DNA from: Sympetrum striolatum
Taxonomy: Eukaryota > Arthropoda > Insecta > Odonata > Libellulidae
Reading direction: 5' to 3'
DNA length: 64,000 nt
Assembly (NCBI GenBank): GCA_947579665.1
Contig: OX388343.1
Coordinates: 87,586,254 to 87,650,253 of the forward strand
Shown here piece after piece: positions 1 to 12,242 of this stretch. Positions within the stretch are counted from its first letter, which is position 1. Each line of letters opens with the position of its first letter. A program made the position numbers and the translations under genes. The notes under the pieces are model-generated. The model did not search any database. It had not been told where the DNA came from and saw only the letters and a program-made list of their open reading frames with translations.

Positions 1-1320
1 TTAATTTTTCTAAATATAAGCGAGTGTAATTACTTTATCTTTTGTAAACATGTTATTTTAAGTTTATAAAATCAGTTTTAACATGTACATAATTTTATGT
101 TAAGTAATTAGTTTTAATAATAAGTCATCATTATTATTGTACTGATATATTTTTATTATTTTCATTCTACAAATAACAAAACATATTTACGCCTTACCTT
201 TTCAGTCAAGTGTGAGATACTCAAGATTTTTTGCTACTTCACTACTTGTATTTCAACACCTCAAAGAGAACAAATACCCTAATAAGAAAGACGTTTACTT
301 ACTTAATTAGGTCTCTCATTTTTGCCGACGCTGAATTATATAACGTCGTAAATGATTATGCTTTATAATTGCAGCATTTACATGTATATGATTTAATATA
401 TATCTTATTAATTCCGTAATTCGTTTTATAAATACTAATCAGGATAGAATTCTAACCTAAGAATATTAGCAGAGTTCTGAAAAATTACGTATTCCATTCC
501 GTTGAACATTATGCAGTTCGTGAGAGTCACAAAAACGTACTGCTGTAAAATCTCGTTTGCGTTAAAACTCCGTTCCTCTCCCAAAAATCTTCCCCTTCCT
601 CAATGTAATATCTCCTCGTCATCTTGATCACCACAAACATACGCATACATGTCCTTCTGTAAATCGGTTTGATTAAGAAACACTCCAAAAGGGGCGTAGT
701 TTTGTACCTCCTATTTTATATATCATAGTTAGCATACCTGAAATCTCAGTAAATTCCCTCCTCTATTTTTAATTCTGACACTATATCCTATCATTATTTC
801 GGTATGTAGTTAAAATCCCCGTATACCCTCGTGGAAAAATGAATGAGCTCGGATTCAGCAATCGCCTTGGTCGTCGGAGATACATTGTTTACTATTTACG
901 GACTAGATGGCGGAACTTCAGCACGCGGAGAAAACGACAAATTGAGAAATAAATAAATCCCTCTGTTATCAAGATAATGTCTTCATTTTTTCAACAAAAA
1001 TATCTTTATACTTTTCTTAAAATTTCATACCCAGCATGTATGGAGGTACTTCTTACAGTACGAGATTTAGCTGGCGACCGCTGTTTGGAATGCATAATTC
1101 GAAAATTTAAGTTAATATTATCTTAATCGTGTTATAGAAACATTAAAACGAAATAATATACAAATTAAATAACACTGTTACGGGAAGTAATGCATGCAAT
1201 ATTTTCTGTGTAAATTTTATGATGAATAAATGAACGCCTCGTTCACAACAGCGTGAGAAAGATAAAATCGGAAAATGGTCTTTCCACGCGGAAATACAAG
1301 AAAATAATTTTTATAAATTA
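1..1320. other. AT-rich non-coding stretch
   Basis: No reading frame, splice-bounded exon or recognisable repeat end was found here on either strand. The sequence is AT-rich and unstructured apart from scattered T and A runs. Confidence 0.6.
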
Positions 1321-1350
1321 TATTTTAAATAATTTTCCGAAATCGTGGTA

Positions 1351-1583
1351 AAAATACTCACCCCCTGCCAAACACGCAAGAGGTGCCGCGTCAATCTACC
1401 TATGATACATATAGATTGTCTCATGTCATCAAAAACTATGTAACATGTAGATTAGTGCATGTAATTAAAAATACTCATCCCCTACTAAATACCGTAGATG
1501 TCTCACCTTTAAGTCTACCTATGATTAATATCAATTTTCCCTTGCCATCTAAAACTATGTAACATGTAGCTTAGTGCATGTTG
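1351..1583. repeat. Two-copy direct repeat of about 117 bp
   Basis: Two adjacent diverged copies share the order 'aaaatactcaycccctrcyaaa', 'tctacctatgat', 'aaactatgtaacatgtag' and 'ttagtgcatgt'. The first copy covers about 1351-1466 and the second about 1467-1583. No coding content is seen. Confidence 0.75.
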
Positions 1584-1647
1584 TGTAAAAATATATTTCG
1601 ACATTTTAATAATAATTATATTATTATATTTAATAATAATAATTTCG

Positions 1648-1827
1648 ACCTTTTTCCACGGCGACCCATTTACTGTCGACCTATTTGTAAAGCGACCTTT
1701 TTGTATGGCGACCTATTTGCTGTCGACCATTTTGTATGGCGACCTATTTGTTGTCGACCTTTTGGCACGGCGACCTATTGGCATCGACCTTTTGTCGTCG
1801 ACCTAATTGCTGTCGACCTATAGTCGT
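1648..1827. repeat. GTCGACC/GCGACC minisatellite
   Basis: A short degenerate tandem array alternates GGCGACC and GTCGACC with AT-rich spacers of about 8-10 bases. About a dozen half-units are visible. It keeps a frame open from 1578 to 1823, but the peptide is only the translated repeat, so that frame is not taken as a gene. Confidence 0.75.
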
Positions 1828-2068
1828 GTAAATCTCTTATACTCCCTCCCATTAGACGATTTGGTGCCAAGTTTCGAATTAAAACAAATCCCATAGGTGG
1901 ATGCGAGTAAAATGGAAACTCGATTCAAACTGCTGACTAAAGGGATCATCGCCGAAAAGAAACAAGATGCAAGGGGATAAGATATAGGAGACGTGAGGGA
2001 CAAAGGGGATAGTGAAACTCGTGAGACGTCTTCTAATATGAGATATGCTACCTGCAAGACGAATATAG

Positions 2069-2234
2069 AGCCGTGGCACTCGTTATAACGATACCTCAGA
2101 TTTTGATCACTGGTTATAATGGAAGTAACTCCCTATCCTTTATGCTGTGAGACGGACAACGTCCAATGAATCACTCGCTATAACGCAACTCTCGTTATAT
2201 GCCGTACTCGTTATAACGGACTCATACTGTATTA
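2069..2234. mobile_element. Possible pogo/Tigger-like DNA transposon end
   Basis: The motif CTCGTTATAACG or a one-base variant occurs four times in both orientations between 2075 and 2221, and the block ends with ACTCATACTGTA. Seen from the minus strand this reads TACAGTATGAG followed by CGTTATAACGAG, which resembles the termini of pogo/Tigger elements. A matching left terminus was not located, so only one end is claimed. Confidence 0.4.
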
Positions 2235-2680
2235 AATTTTTGTACCATAAAAATACATGTGAAGAAATGAATATAATTTGCGAAGAATAAATATGCATTA
2301 AATTTTTTTTAATATATCAAAAATTATTAATTTAACTCATTTATTATAAAAACAAGTCATAACATAACATACTTTCAGCCACAATTGAATTTTGTGATGA
2401 AATTTGTTTTATAGGATATCTATGTTAATTAGACTTGCCAAAAATTAGTTTCAGTAAGAAATAATTGTGGTGAGTTGTGAGAGATTGTGTATAACAAGTG
2501 TAAAGGAGGCAGAATCACCTATTTACCCCTTGATGGTAAAGGGCTAAATTTTATGTTCGGCATATAGATCGACCCCTGGTTTTTGAGAGATTTTTTAGGC
2601 TTCATAGGTCGACTTATACTCCGGCATAATAAGCGATACCTAGTTGTCATTAAAGGGGATGATGGACCCTAGCAGTTACC
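2235..2680. other. Non-coding stretch, 3' side of the ankyrin gene
   Basis: AT-rich sequence without coding signal. The words 'aggtcgacttatactccggca' near 2606 resemble the 'CGAGTATAAGCCGAGG' words of the element at 41880-42236, so a small decayed copy may lie here. Confidence 0.4.
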
Positions 2681-2681
2681 T

Positions 2682-2842
2682 CTAATAAAAAGAATTTCTG
2701 TAAGCTTTAAAACCAATAATTTCATCAAGCTCATAAACATATAGATTTTGCCAATTCTCAGTATCATAATTAGACTCACTATCAGAATCATAATAAATTA
2801 AAGCTTTAAACTTGAGGAGTCTGAGCAGTAGAGAATCAATAG
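2682..2842 (-). CDS. Ankyrin gene candidate terminal exon
   Basis: Acceptor 'tgtttcatag' opens a frame in the phase needed by the previous exon. It runs 53 codons to TAG and encodes 'YYDSDSESNYDTENWQ', an acidic segment, then 'LYVYELDEIIGFKAY'. Phase fit and acidic content support it, but no homology was recognised. Confidence 0.45.
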
Positions 2843-5800
2843 CTATGAAACAGCTTCAACTTACAGGTCAAGTGAAGTAAGTAAGTTTTTAACAACTCTG
2901 ATCCTCTTGCTAGGTTATTTGTAATGTAGATATCACACAGCCACTCTACAGTATGTAGCACCTTACTTAGTTGAGCTTAAAGTTAGAACCTATTCAAATG
3001 TGTCACGTGGTGTCCCCTAAATGGCTGCCAAGTGACATCATTGCCAATCATCTTTTTGCTGACATATACAACTTGGCTAGTTACTTCCTAAACTTTATTA
3101 AGTATCAGGACGGTTTATGGTAGTTAAGTGAGGTTTTTTAAAGGTCCATCCCTAGGCGCCGCTTTTGCAGCTTTATCACAGTTTTTTTCCCTCCACTCGA
3201 GCTTGGAGCTGATAAGAGACCTCGACTTATCAGCAGATATCAGCCTTTATCGATTGAGAGGTGAAGAAAGGCGTGCAGTACAATTTGAAAAGTTATGAAC
3301 AATTGCAATATACAACAATTTGATATCTTCGGCTTTTCCCTCGTCTTAAGACAAGTATATGCGTCTTTTGATCTGCGCTCTACGATGAAAATCAAGGTTT
3401 TTATGTTTTCTATAGAAATTACCCGTTGAGTTATAGCAACGCTGCATTTCCAGGAGATCCAGAGGCGAGGATTTCATGTATTTGAATGCAGAAGATATTC
3501 ATATCCCTTTAATAGTTTGTTATTCATATCCATTTTACATACCAACCCAATCCAACCCATCCCAACCCAACTCTCCTGGCAATGCAGCATTGACATAACT
3601 CACCAGGTAATTTCTATAGAAAACATAAAAAACCTTGATTTTCATCGTAGAACGTGGATCAAAAGACGCATAAACTTGTCTTAAGACGAAGGATATGACT
3701 GATATACCAAATTGTTGTATATTGCAATGGTTTATAACTTTTCAAATCGTACTGCACGCCTTTCTTTACCTCTTAATTGATATCTGCTGATAAGTCGAGG
3801 TCCCTTATCAGCTCCGAGCTCAAGTCGTGGGAAAAAAACTGTGATAAAGCTGCAAAAACGGCGCCTAGGGATGGACCTTTAAAAAACCTCACTTAACTAC
3901 TATTAACCATCAGGACTACTTTAATATAGTTTGACTTTATAATTATTCCATTACAACCAGCTATAATTGTCTTAAATATTAACATTCTGGCCTTCACCTT
4001 AGGAATTATATAAAAACTAACAATAAATGAATCATATTGATATCAATTTTTATAAGGTCCTCCTTACACAGCAGCTGAAATATTACTCTTTAAATCTTCA
4101 CTTACCCCTATTGTTGAAAGTATTTATAATCTTTCTTATTTCCTTGCATTCAATTAGTTCTTTAAAGCATTCATATGAATTAAGGGCATCTTCCTTCCTC
4201 TGAATGGACAAGTGAAGAGCAGTCTCACCTTGTTCATCTTTGATGGATATATCAGCGTTAGATTTTAAAAGTAGTCTTACAATTTCATTTTCCCCATAAA
4301 AGACAGCTAAATGTAGAGGGGTCTGTAAAACATGAAAAGGAAAACATTCATAAAAAGGTAACACAGAGTAAATTAATTCCACTGAATGGAATCAGGTAAT
4401 TGTTTTACAAGGAAATAAAATGCTAATGAATCACCACTAATGAGTATTTGGCCATCTATTTTACTCAATATACTAGTTCAAATTATCTGTTTCAAAGACT
4501 TGATACAATAACACCCAAATAAATCTATTAAAATAATACTCAACACCAAGAAGATGAAATCAACTCTTGTTCTTTGTGAATGTTAGATTTAGTTGGATTT
4601 GGCTTTCTTGCAATCACTATCATCATTAATTTCACATACAGGACCAATAAGTCAAGAATGCAATAGAAGAACCAACAAAGCATAGCAAATTAACTTACTA
4701 TCAACTATAATAATAATTTCTTTGAGAATATGGGAGAGCTAGATTGTTATCTCACATGGACTCCATTGGAGAGGTGAATACTGTGAAATCAATATCTCCT
4801 CTCTTCTAAAATTATCACTAAATCATGGTAGAGATTTTAAGCTTAATAGACAATTAAGAACTTTCAAAATTGCACAATTTATATTAATATGAGATCATTC
4901 CAACATATAAATTGATGTTGACTATCATTTACCAGAGTAATAAAATGCTTCCGAGGAATTAAAACAAAATTTGATCTTCCCTTAAATCCTAGTATCAGAC
5001 CTGGGGTACAATTTTGTAACTAGCGTTACATATAGAATTCAGTTTTAAGCAGTATTGCAATGAAACTTTGGTTTATTGATTTAAAGTGCCAAGATGGTAA
5101 ACAATTCAAAACTGCTCAAAACTGAATTCCACACATAATACTCGAGTTAAAAAATTGAACCCCTGAATATTCTGGAAGCACTGATCAATTTAATCAACCA
5201 GTTTGTCAATTAATAAGTTCCCGAATAAGAATAAATAACAGAATTTAATAGGGCAACAAATATTCAATCTTCAAAATACACATTTAACTCTTCATTTACT
5301 TTTCAAATTCGTCCATGAAAAGTACATGTCATGAATTAAAAAAAAAAACTAGAAAAATGAACTCAATAACCACACTAGATTTATTTTAGTTGATAGTGAC
5401 AGTTAAACTATTTACAACTTCAGAAGACAGCAACAACTCTACCTGTCCACAATGATTCCTGTCATTCAAAAAATAATCTCCTTTATGCAAAGCTGCTTCA
5501 GCATCTAACAGGCTTCCTTTAACAATTGCTTCCTGTAATGCACTATGAATAGAAGATACAGTGATAAATATGATTTGAATTAGTTCTTGATGACTATTTT
5601 TCACAAATTTTACTCACAAATTCAAACACATAAATATAAAGGCAAAATGTTCAGTTAAGATTGTATAGATCTGCAATTTATAATATCCTTGTCTTCATGT
5701 ATATTTGGGTAGTATTATTATCAAAAGTGCTTTGGCAGCTTAGGTAATTTCCCTCATTGGCTACCACCAGGAATTAAATGGTGGACCCTTTTCATCAGAG

Positions 5801-7205
5801 CCAAATATGGTGCCTATTGTCTATCCAGGAACCCTCAAGTGATGTTCAATTTAATACAAATTCACAACATCTCGACCCTCCATAGAACTTTAAAATTAAT
5901 AAGAATTCAACTGACCAAATATTTCCTACAGATTGAGCAAATTCAGCAGTATTATTTGAGTATTATTACAAAGTTTTGGAAGATTATTTCTATATTTTAT
6001 CTAAAAGCCATATTATGAAATCTAAACACTTAGTAAAACCTGTTAGCAAAAGGTTTCTTTTCCACAACATGCAAATGGTTGTAGCAAATCTTTCTCTCAT
6101 AATTTTAATAAGTTGTATGTATATTGGTAAGGGCATTTTATACATCTTTCTCACTCTCAGTAAGGCTCCCAACAGGAAATCTATTGATTTTCGGAAAGAT
6201 TTTATTTTTTTATTCATATTAATAATAGCAAGAATTTATTTACAATATTCAATAGAAAAAATACTCAGAGACAAGGTATTTCAAAATATAAATCGTTCTT
6301 AAGCTTTATGCACAATACTGTATAATGTGCTTACATATAATTCTATATAAAATACAATTAATACAATTTACAATTTGAAAAAAAAAAACAAAACTCGCAA
6401 GACTAAAAATAGAGGAGATACATTTTTGGAAACTTAATATTCAGTAGAATATTAAGTTTACAAAAATTAGAATACAATTAGAATTGTTACGGAAATACAA
6501 TTTACCCATTTTGGTCCTGCCAAAGCAAATATGGTTTGTCGGGGGGTACCCATCTGATATATTTTTAATTTAAATTTAGTTTAATTATTTTTTTACAATA
6601 TATATAGCACAATATCACCACTTATTAAGTACAAATGCAATAAAAACATATAACATTGATACATATATGATTACACTGATAATATTTTTTATACAATTTA
6701 AAACAAAAGGTTTCTACTTCATGAATAACATAACTTGAGAATTATATATTCATAAGGTAGGATGAATTTTAAATCATTCAATTCATTGTACTCAAAATAA
6801 GACCAAAAACAAGAAATGAAACAAGTACTCACAAAAATCCATCATTGACTTCTTGGAATGGGAAATCAGTTACTTCTGCAGAAAGATTGCCATTTACTAA
6901 ATCTTTAATTATGTCATTTATTAACTGTTCTTCTAGAGGCAATCCATTAGTTATTATTATATCCTCAACTGAAGTGGGGTTAAACAAGGAACTAGATTCT
7001 GCCAATAATGATGGGCTATCACACAAGACAGGTAGATCTTCTGAATCTTTTTCTGTGGCTGTACCATTTTCAATACTCTCAGAGCTGCATATTGTACTTG
7101 ACGCATTAGACTTTTCCAAGTTTTCCTTGGGTACTGAACTATTGTCATCTCTCTCAAGACTGCTCACAATCAGTGATTCACTTGTCTGCTTTATCAATTC
7201 CAAAC
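2682..7205 (-). CDS. Ankyrin-repeat protein gene, 3' part (four exons)
   Basis: Exons at 7205-6833, 5542-5443, 4322-4106 and probably 2842-2682 join with matching phases (2/1, 0/0, 1/2) across GT-AG introns. The joined product has an acidic, Ser/Thr-rich linker of about 124 residues, then ankyrin repeats. The core 'GQTPLHLAVFYGENEIVRLL' is made only when exons two and three are joined, followed by 'DEQGETALHLSIQRKE'. Ankyrin repeats are protein-binding helical pairs. An acidic linker before ankyrins is also seen in Relish/p105-type NF-kappaB proteins, but no Rel domain lies in the window, so the family is not assigned. The N-terminal exons must lie above 7205 and were not found. The fold-back element at 3112-3908 lies in the last intron. 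Certain for the ankyrin exons, less so for the last exon. Confidence 0.8.
3112..3908. mobile_element. Fold-back DNA element, 797 bp, 8-bp target duplication
   Basis: The duplication ATCAGGAC lies at 3104-3111 and 3909-3916. The ends GGTTTATGGTAGTTAAGTG and its near-perfect complement begin arms of about 300 bp that run almost to the centre. The centre holds a short (CCAAC)n tract near 3540. No coding capacity is seen, so it is a non-autonomous element. An 8-bp duplication fits hAT- or P-type transposases; the ends do not identify which. Confidence 0.85.
4106..4322 (-). CDS. Ankyrin gene exon: ankyrin repeats
   Basis: A 217-base exon between acceptor 'catgttttacag' and donor 'GTAAGTG'. It carries the TPLHLAV and ETALHLS consensus cores of two ankyrin repeats, then a helical tail 'NSYECFKELIECKEIRKI'. 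Confidence 0.85.
5443..5542 (-). CDS. Ankyrin gene exon: first ankyrin helix pair
   Basis: A 100-base exon between acceptor 'ttcatag' and donor 'GTAGAG'. It reads 'ALQEAIVKGSLLDAEAALHK' and then 'GDYFLNDRNHCGQ', ending exactly before the TPLHLA of the next exon. Confidence 0.8.
6833..7205 (-). CDS. Ankyrin gene exon: acidic linker
   Basis: Acceptor 'ttctctcag' precedes 7205 and donor 'GTGAGT' follows 6833. The open frame is rich in S, E, D and N ('KSNASSTICSSESIENGT'). It starts with two bases of a split codon and ends in phase 2, so it is an internal exon; there is no start codon. Confidence 0.75.
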
Positions 7206-7849
7206 CTGAGAGAAGGAATATTTTTCACCATAAAACAGATTGAAATAAATAGGGTAGAATTTATATAATATTAGATCATATACAAAATCAACACATTCCT
7301 TGAACTCTCTGATTTACAAATTTGACAAGAGCATCAATTTTTGTGAGAGGAATGATTTTTTTAAGGCAAGTGATTTACTAACTCTTCCTATGTAGATTGT
7401 TTTTACTTGTTGATAAGGAGACATCCTTTTGTACTCAAACACCACAATTGTGTAGAAATGTTAAGTACTGTATACATCACAGTATACCCTTTGGGTATAC
7501 CACAATTTATTCTCATTTTCAAATATTTTGAAATCTTAACTAGCACAAACATATACTCAGTAAGATATTCTATTGCTTTAAAGGTTTATATAGCATAAAC
7601 ATTTTTATTCTCACAATAAGCATTCCTCTTCCTCACTAATTTTAATACTGAAAAGCCTGAGGATGATTTAACTTTCTGTAAGGTTATGATTCAATATTAA
7701 GCCATTGACAATAAGGTTAACAAGCCCTTTTCGAGATTGCTTTATTCCTGAGTGGTAAATGCATATTTATTTACTTAAGTTTACGTTGCAAGTTGGCCTT
7801 CCAGTCAGGTACCAACGTTTCTATGCAAAGATACTGCATCTTATGGTAG

Positions 7850-8600
7850 GTTCATGTGCCTTAATAGTTTTTAATAGATGCTCTTTCTTCAGTTACTCTG
7901 TAATTTATCACACCCTTTATATCATCCAACTTTTTTTGTCTTTGTCTTCTCTTTTTTTGATAAATTCTACCTTCAATGACTTTCTTTAGCAGCCCCTTTC
8001 TCCTCTCAATATTTGACCTGCCCATTTCCTCCATGGAAACTTAAAATAGGTACTTCAGTTAAAACCCTTCCCTTCTCAACCATCCCTAGCACCTCCATAT
8101 TTGATTTCTTATCAACCCAATTCATTTTTCCATTCTACACCACAGCTTCGTCCCTGCACTACATACCAAAGATTTTAGTATTCTTTCCCTGATTCCTTTA
8201 ATCCATGAAAGCCTCATTATCTAATGCTATTCTTCCTCAAGCATGATCTGGGAAAATTCCATCTCTCACCCAAGCATGAGAATTTATCCACCAGCATTAG
8301 TTTAACTAATAAACCCTGATCTATAACTTAGATCTCTTTCATGGTATATCTCGTTACTTTAGTTCTTTTATGTTTATTTCCATCCCGAACTCTTGTACTG
8401 AATGATTTACAACAAGTTGGCCACCATTAGTCTGTGGAATACTGATGGTATTCTGAAGATATGAAGATTTAGTTGGTCCATAGAGAACTTTGATCATTAT
8501 TAACAATCTCTGTGTGGTCAAAAGGTTGGCAGCCACTAGTTTAGTGCATTTACTAGAGTTTATTAAGCCCATATGTAGGTAATCTAATACAATAGCTTTA
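7850..8600 (-). pseudogene. Decayed non-LTR retrotransposon reverse transcriptase, C-terminal part
   Basis: Read on the minus strand from about 8570 down, fragments in shifting frames follow the order of a non-LTR reverse transcriptase and its tail: 'QEFGMEINIKELK' (the GMEIN-KTK segment), a 'GRIALDNEAFM'-like segment, 'NGKMNWVDKKSNMEVLGMV', and finally 'KKLDDIKGVINYRVTEERAS', the usual end of these proteins. Several stop codons and frameshifts interrupt it. The original element would reverse-transcribe its own RNA at a nicked target. The clade is uncertain (RTE-, L2- or Jingwei-like tails look similar), but the RT tail itself is clear. Confidence 0.75.
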
Positions 8601-9584
8601 TGGTCTGCATATCATATTGGCTTCACTACCTCCCCATCAACAATCACTACTTTAATCATTCTCAAGTATTTCCTTTATTTATTTATTCTCACCCTTCCTC
8701 TACGTATACATGTGCTTGGGTAAAGTAAGTTGTTTTCACTCTTCCCTTATCCAGCCTAAATAGCAGCCTAATACAGCCTAATCTGTATCCTATCTTGTAT
8801 CTATTTTGAAGCACTCCATATTCTTTCATACATATGTGCTTCAATTTTGGCCACTGATGTTATAGCGTTCTCTGACTTTATAATACAGAAAATTTAACAG
8901 CCTCACAATATCGTTTGGCATCAAACAGATTGTTAAGTCAAATATTTTCTCAAATAAGGCACTTTCGGTAAAGGTGGAATAACTTAATATGTACAGTGGG
9001 GGAAAGAAATATCGCAACACTTTGCGCGTGCACCAGTTGGCTTTCACAGAAACTACTTGGAAAACTACTTATTACGACTGACTGGCAACTATTTGTGTAA
9101 CAATATTTGAGTCGGAACCTAGAACTTACACAAATTTCTTCTCTTTCGAACTCATCTTAAATCCTTTGCGAGATCTCTCCCAGAGTTCGTCACGTTTCTT
9201 TCGGCGTTTCTCTTTCAAAGATAGTTATTGTATTTATAGGACGAGAGGTTAAATATATATTTATTCCTATTTCAATCTGAAATGCTCTAACATTTATGGA
9301 CAGTGATTAGGACTTTATTTCTAAGTAATGTGAAGACTGACAATTTGGTTTGAACGTAGGATAATGCTCGACATCGTGATTCCCACCTTTAGCAAACAAG
9401 ATTTTTTTCAGTCTGGAAGAAAAATATATATTTTGTGAGATTATAGCGAGAACAGATGGCATGCATGGGTTTCCTTTTCTGGATAGTTAAAGGTGTGCTA
9501 ATTATGCAGTTATTTAAGTAGTTTGGTATTTCACACGGCCTTACGGCTCTCGTTGGATATTAATGTAAATGTAAATCTTAATAC
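8601..9584. other. Non-coding stretch
   Basis: No exon or element ends were recognised. The short minus-strand frame at 9047-8841 shows no splice boundaries or known motif. Confidence 0.45.
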
Positions 9585-9592
9585 GTCCAGTT

Positions 9593-11900
9593 CAGTGGCG
9601 CAGCCAGGATTTGCCAATGGGGGGGGGTCCAAGGAAATGAAAAATGCCTAACGTACAGGGGCTAGTATATTCATGCCCGTTACTTACTGCAAATATGTAT
9701 GTCAATTCTTTCAAAAACTAAATGCATTGAAAACTACTGGATTTAACGCTTATGTGGCCAACTTATTAATCTTTCCAACATAGTAGTTTACATAACTGAA
9801 CTTTTGGAAACTTATCATAAGTGTTATTTGGATTTCTAGTTTGGATACATCTAATATCTATTAAAAAGTCATTTGTTCTATGCTGAAGTTTTTTAGTGTT
9901 GTAGATATAGACTTCCCAAATCTTTGAGAGTTCTTTCTTCCAAGAGGTTGCCAAGCGTGAGATGGAAAAAATTAGTAACGATTATTTGGCAAGGGACATA
10001 AAATGTAATATCCACTCATAAATAGGTGGAAAAAACTGTGAAAAATTCCACTTTAAAAGTTATTTTAATACCGCGACCGGTTTCGGACGTTAGCAGGTCA
10101 GCAGGTTTCTTAGGAGTGACTTCATCCCTTGTTTTTAAAATTAACTCATCTTCTAAGAAACAAAATATAATTTTTATCAGATGGTTTCGCTTTGTTAAAA
10201 AATCATTTATATCAGAATTTTCTGGTAGGCTTACAATTAAGTCTCATTTCGTTATTTATGTATTAGCTAAGTAATCAATTAAATGTGTCACAAACCGAGC
10301 ATGAAAAATTCGGCTGCATTAAAAAATACAGTATACTCATGATTATTGTTGATATTATAATTGAATTTGCAGAATTAAAGTTGCATACAAAGGTGAAAAA
10401 ATGAAGTCGTCAACTTACAATTATTTAGACTAATTAATAGAGGTTGCATTACCAGCAGAGAGCTGACGCAAACCCAGTATTATGCACTGTGTTCAAAGAA
10501 AAAAAATTTTCATGAATTGAAATTTTGAAGGGGCATTGCATGACCACGTGGTTGACTGGATAAGTCATGAGATTCGTTGGATTCTATTACCAGAGAAAAC
10601 TTGGCTGCATCGAAAAGGAAGCTAGAGAATTTAAGTCACAGTTTTAACAATTTATAGAATTTAATTCAGTCATCAAGTCACAGTTCCAATATATATGTGC
10701 GTAACTTAAGCGCACAATACCTTTCAGCTGACTGATTTGCTTTCAAATGGTATATTATTAATAATATCATAGCAAATAAATTTTTACTGATAACTTTTAT
10801 TGCTCCAATACTTTTTCAAATTTCTACGGCAATTCGGTTAGCGAAAAATTTTTGTAAATATATATCAAATTCAAAAAATAAAGATCAGTATATTTTCTAT
10901 CATCCCGAGTAATGAAGAGTCTACTGTTCAGACTTTTAATCGTCCAGAATGCTTAGTAAAGGAACAAGTATCTAAACTCGTCTTGAGATATGCCCTCTGA
11001 TAACAGCCCTGAAATAAGAAAATCCTAATTTATGCATATAATAATGATTATTTCACAAAAAAACACATAGAAATTAACTTACTTTTTTTTCCGATAGCGG
11101 CTTCGAGCTGTTAGCGGACTGTGAAAACAATTTTCGGATGACCATCTGTATGTACACTCCTGGCCAAAATTAACGCAGCGCCTCCCTTGCGATCCTTACG
11201 GCATGTGCTGCGTTAATTTTGGCCAGGACTGTACCTTGTGAAATCCAAGCTAAACTCTCTTCTTACTAAACTCTCTCTTCTAAACTAAAGCTTCGAACTG
11301 TTCACTGTGAATTTCTCAAAAGCACTCACGAGCCTAGTTTTGCATTCACACCCTTAAAAGAGTAACATGCAAAACTGAGCGTTTTATCAATCTGTTTGTC
11401 TCTCATACGTAATCTTAATCTCTGTTTTCAGGGTGCAAGTTTCGAATTACTTCTCGAATGTTCCCTTGTAATTTTTCGAGGAGTAAACAAATCAGCACTT
11501 TCGAATTTTTCTCATGGAAAAATCTTATCTTATGGCGTGAGTTATCTAACTAAAATATAGGCTTAAGAAGTGCGCGCGTTGAACATTGTGCACGAAACAC
11601 TCGTATCACAGCGTCCCATTGATATCGATGTCGAATTTAGGCCTACTCTGCTACCGAAAACATCACCTTAACTGAAATCGGAGCCATATTCACGGGTACG
11701 CGAAGCTTTCGTTGAATTTATCAAGCAAACACATGACAAGCAGTGTATCTGTAAGACTTGCGTAAGAACCCCCCCTTAGCGAGGGGGGGGGGGGTTTGTA
11801 CTCTTCAGCAGAAATAATAAAAGTACAAAGCTAGTCATAGGACTTGACTCTTGGGGGGGGGGGTTTGAACCCCTAAAACCCCCCCCTCGCTGCGCCACTG
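9593..11900. mobile_element. Non-autonomous hAT-like element, copy 1 (2.3 kb)
   Basis: The ends CAGTGGCGCAGC and GCTGCGCCACTG are exact complements and are flanked by the perfect 8-bp duplication GTCCAGTT at 9585-9592 and 11901-11908. CAGTGGCG ends with 8-bp duplications are typical of the hAT superfamily. G or C runs of 7 to 13 bases sit just inside both ends. No transposase is recognisable. The interior carries a separate 77-bp insertion at 11155-11231 and, near 10070, the word 'CCGGTTTCGG' seen at retroelement ends. Related copies lie at 16221-18210, 50510-51190 and, inverted, 39545-39640. Confidence 0.9.
11155..11231. mobile_element. 77-bp Tc1/mariner-type mini-element
   Basis: A near-complete hairpin: CACTCCTGGCCAAAATTAAC and its complement at the two ends, with TA on each side (11153-11154 and 11232-11233). 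TA duplication and this kind of end fit a Tc1/mariner MITE nested in the hAT-like element. Confidence 0.75.
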
Positions 11901-12038
11901 GTCCAGTTCAAACCTAGGATATTCATTTACTGCGATTGGCTTTTCGACGGCAATTTTTTAATACAGGTCTTAAGTTTTTCATTCAGCGATTTGAAATCGA
12001 ATAGTCATCAGAGCAATTACTGAAATACTAAAAATGGG

Positions 12039-12242
12039 TTGTATATTGCGATTGTTTATAACTTTTCAAATCGTACTGCACGCCTTTCTTTACCTCACAA
12101 TTGATAAAGGCTGATATCTACTGATAAGTCGAGGACCCTTATCAGCTCCGAGCTCGAGTCGTGGGAAAAAAACTGTGATAAAGCTGCAAAAACGGCGCCT
12201 AGGGATGGACCTTTAAAAAACCTCACTTAACTACCATTAACC
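12039..12242. mobile_element. Half copy of the 3112-3908 fold-back element
   Basis: The sequence matches the right arm of the element at 3112-3908 almost base for base, from 'tgtatattgc' to the end 'ctaccattaacc'. The left arm and centre are missing. Confidence 0.85.

Noticed and set aside
6845..7243. Plus-strand frame of 132 codons
   Set aside because: Antisense of the acidic ankyrin-gene exon, which has matching splice sites and phases on the minus strand.
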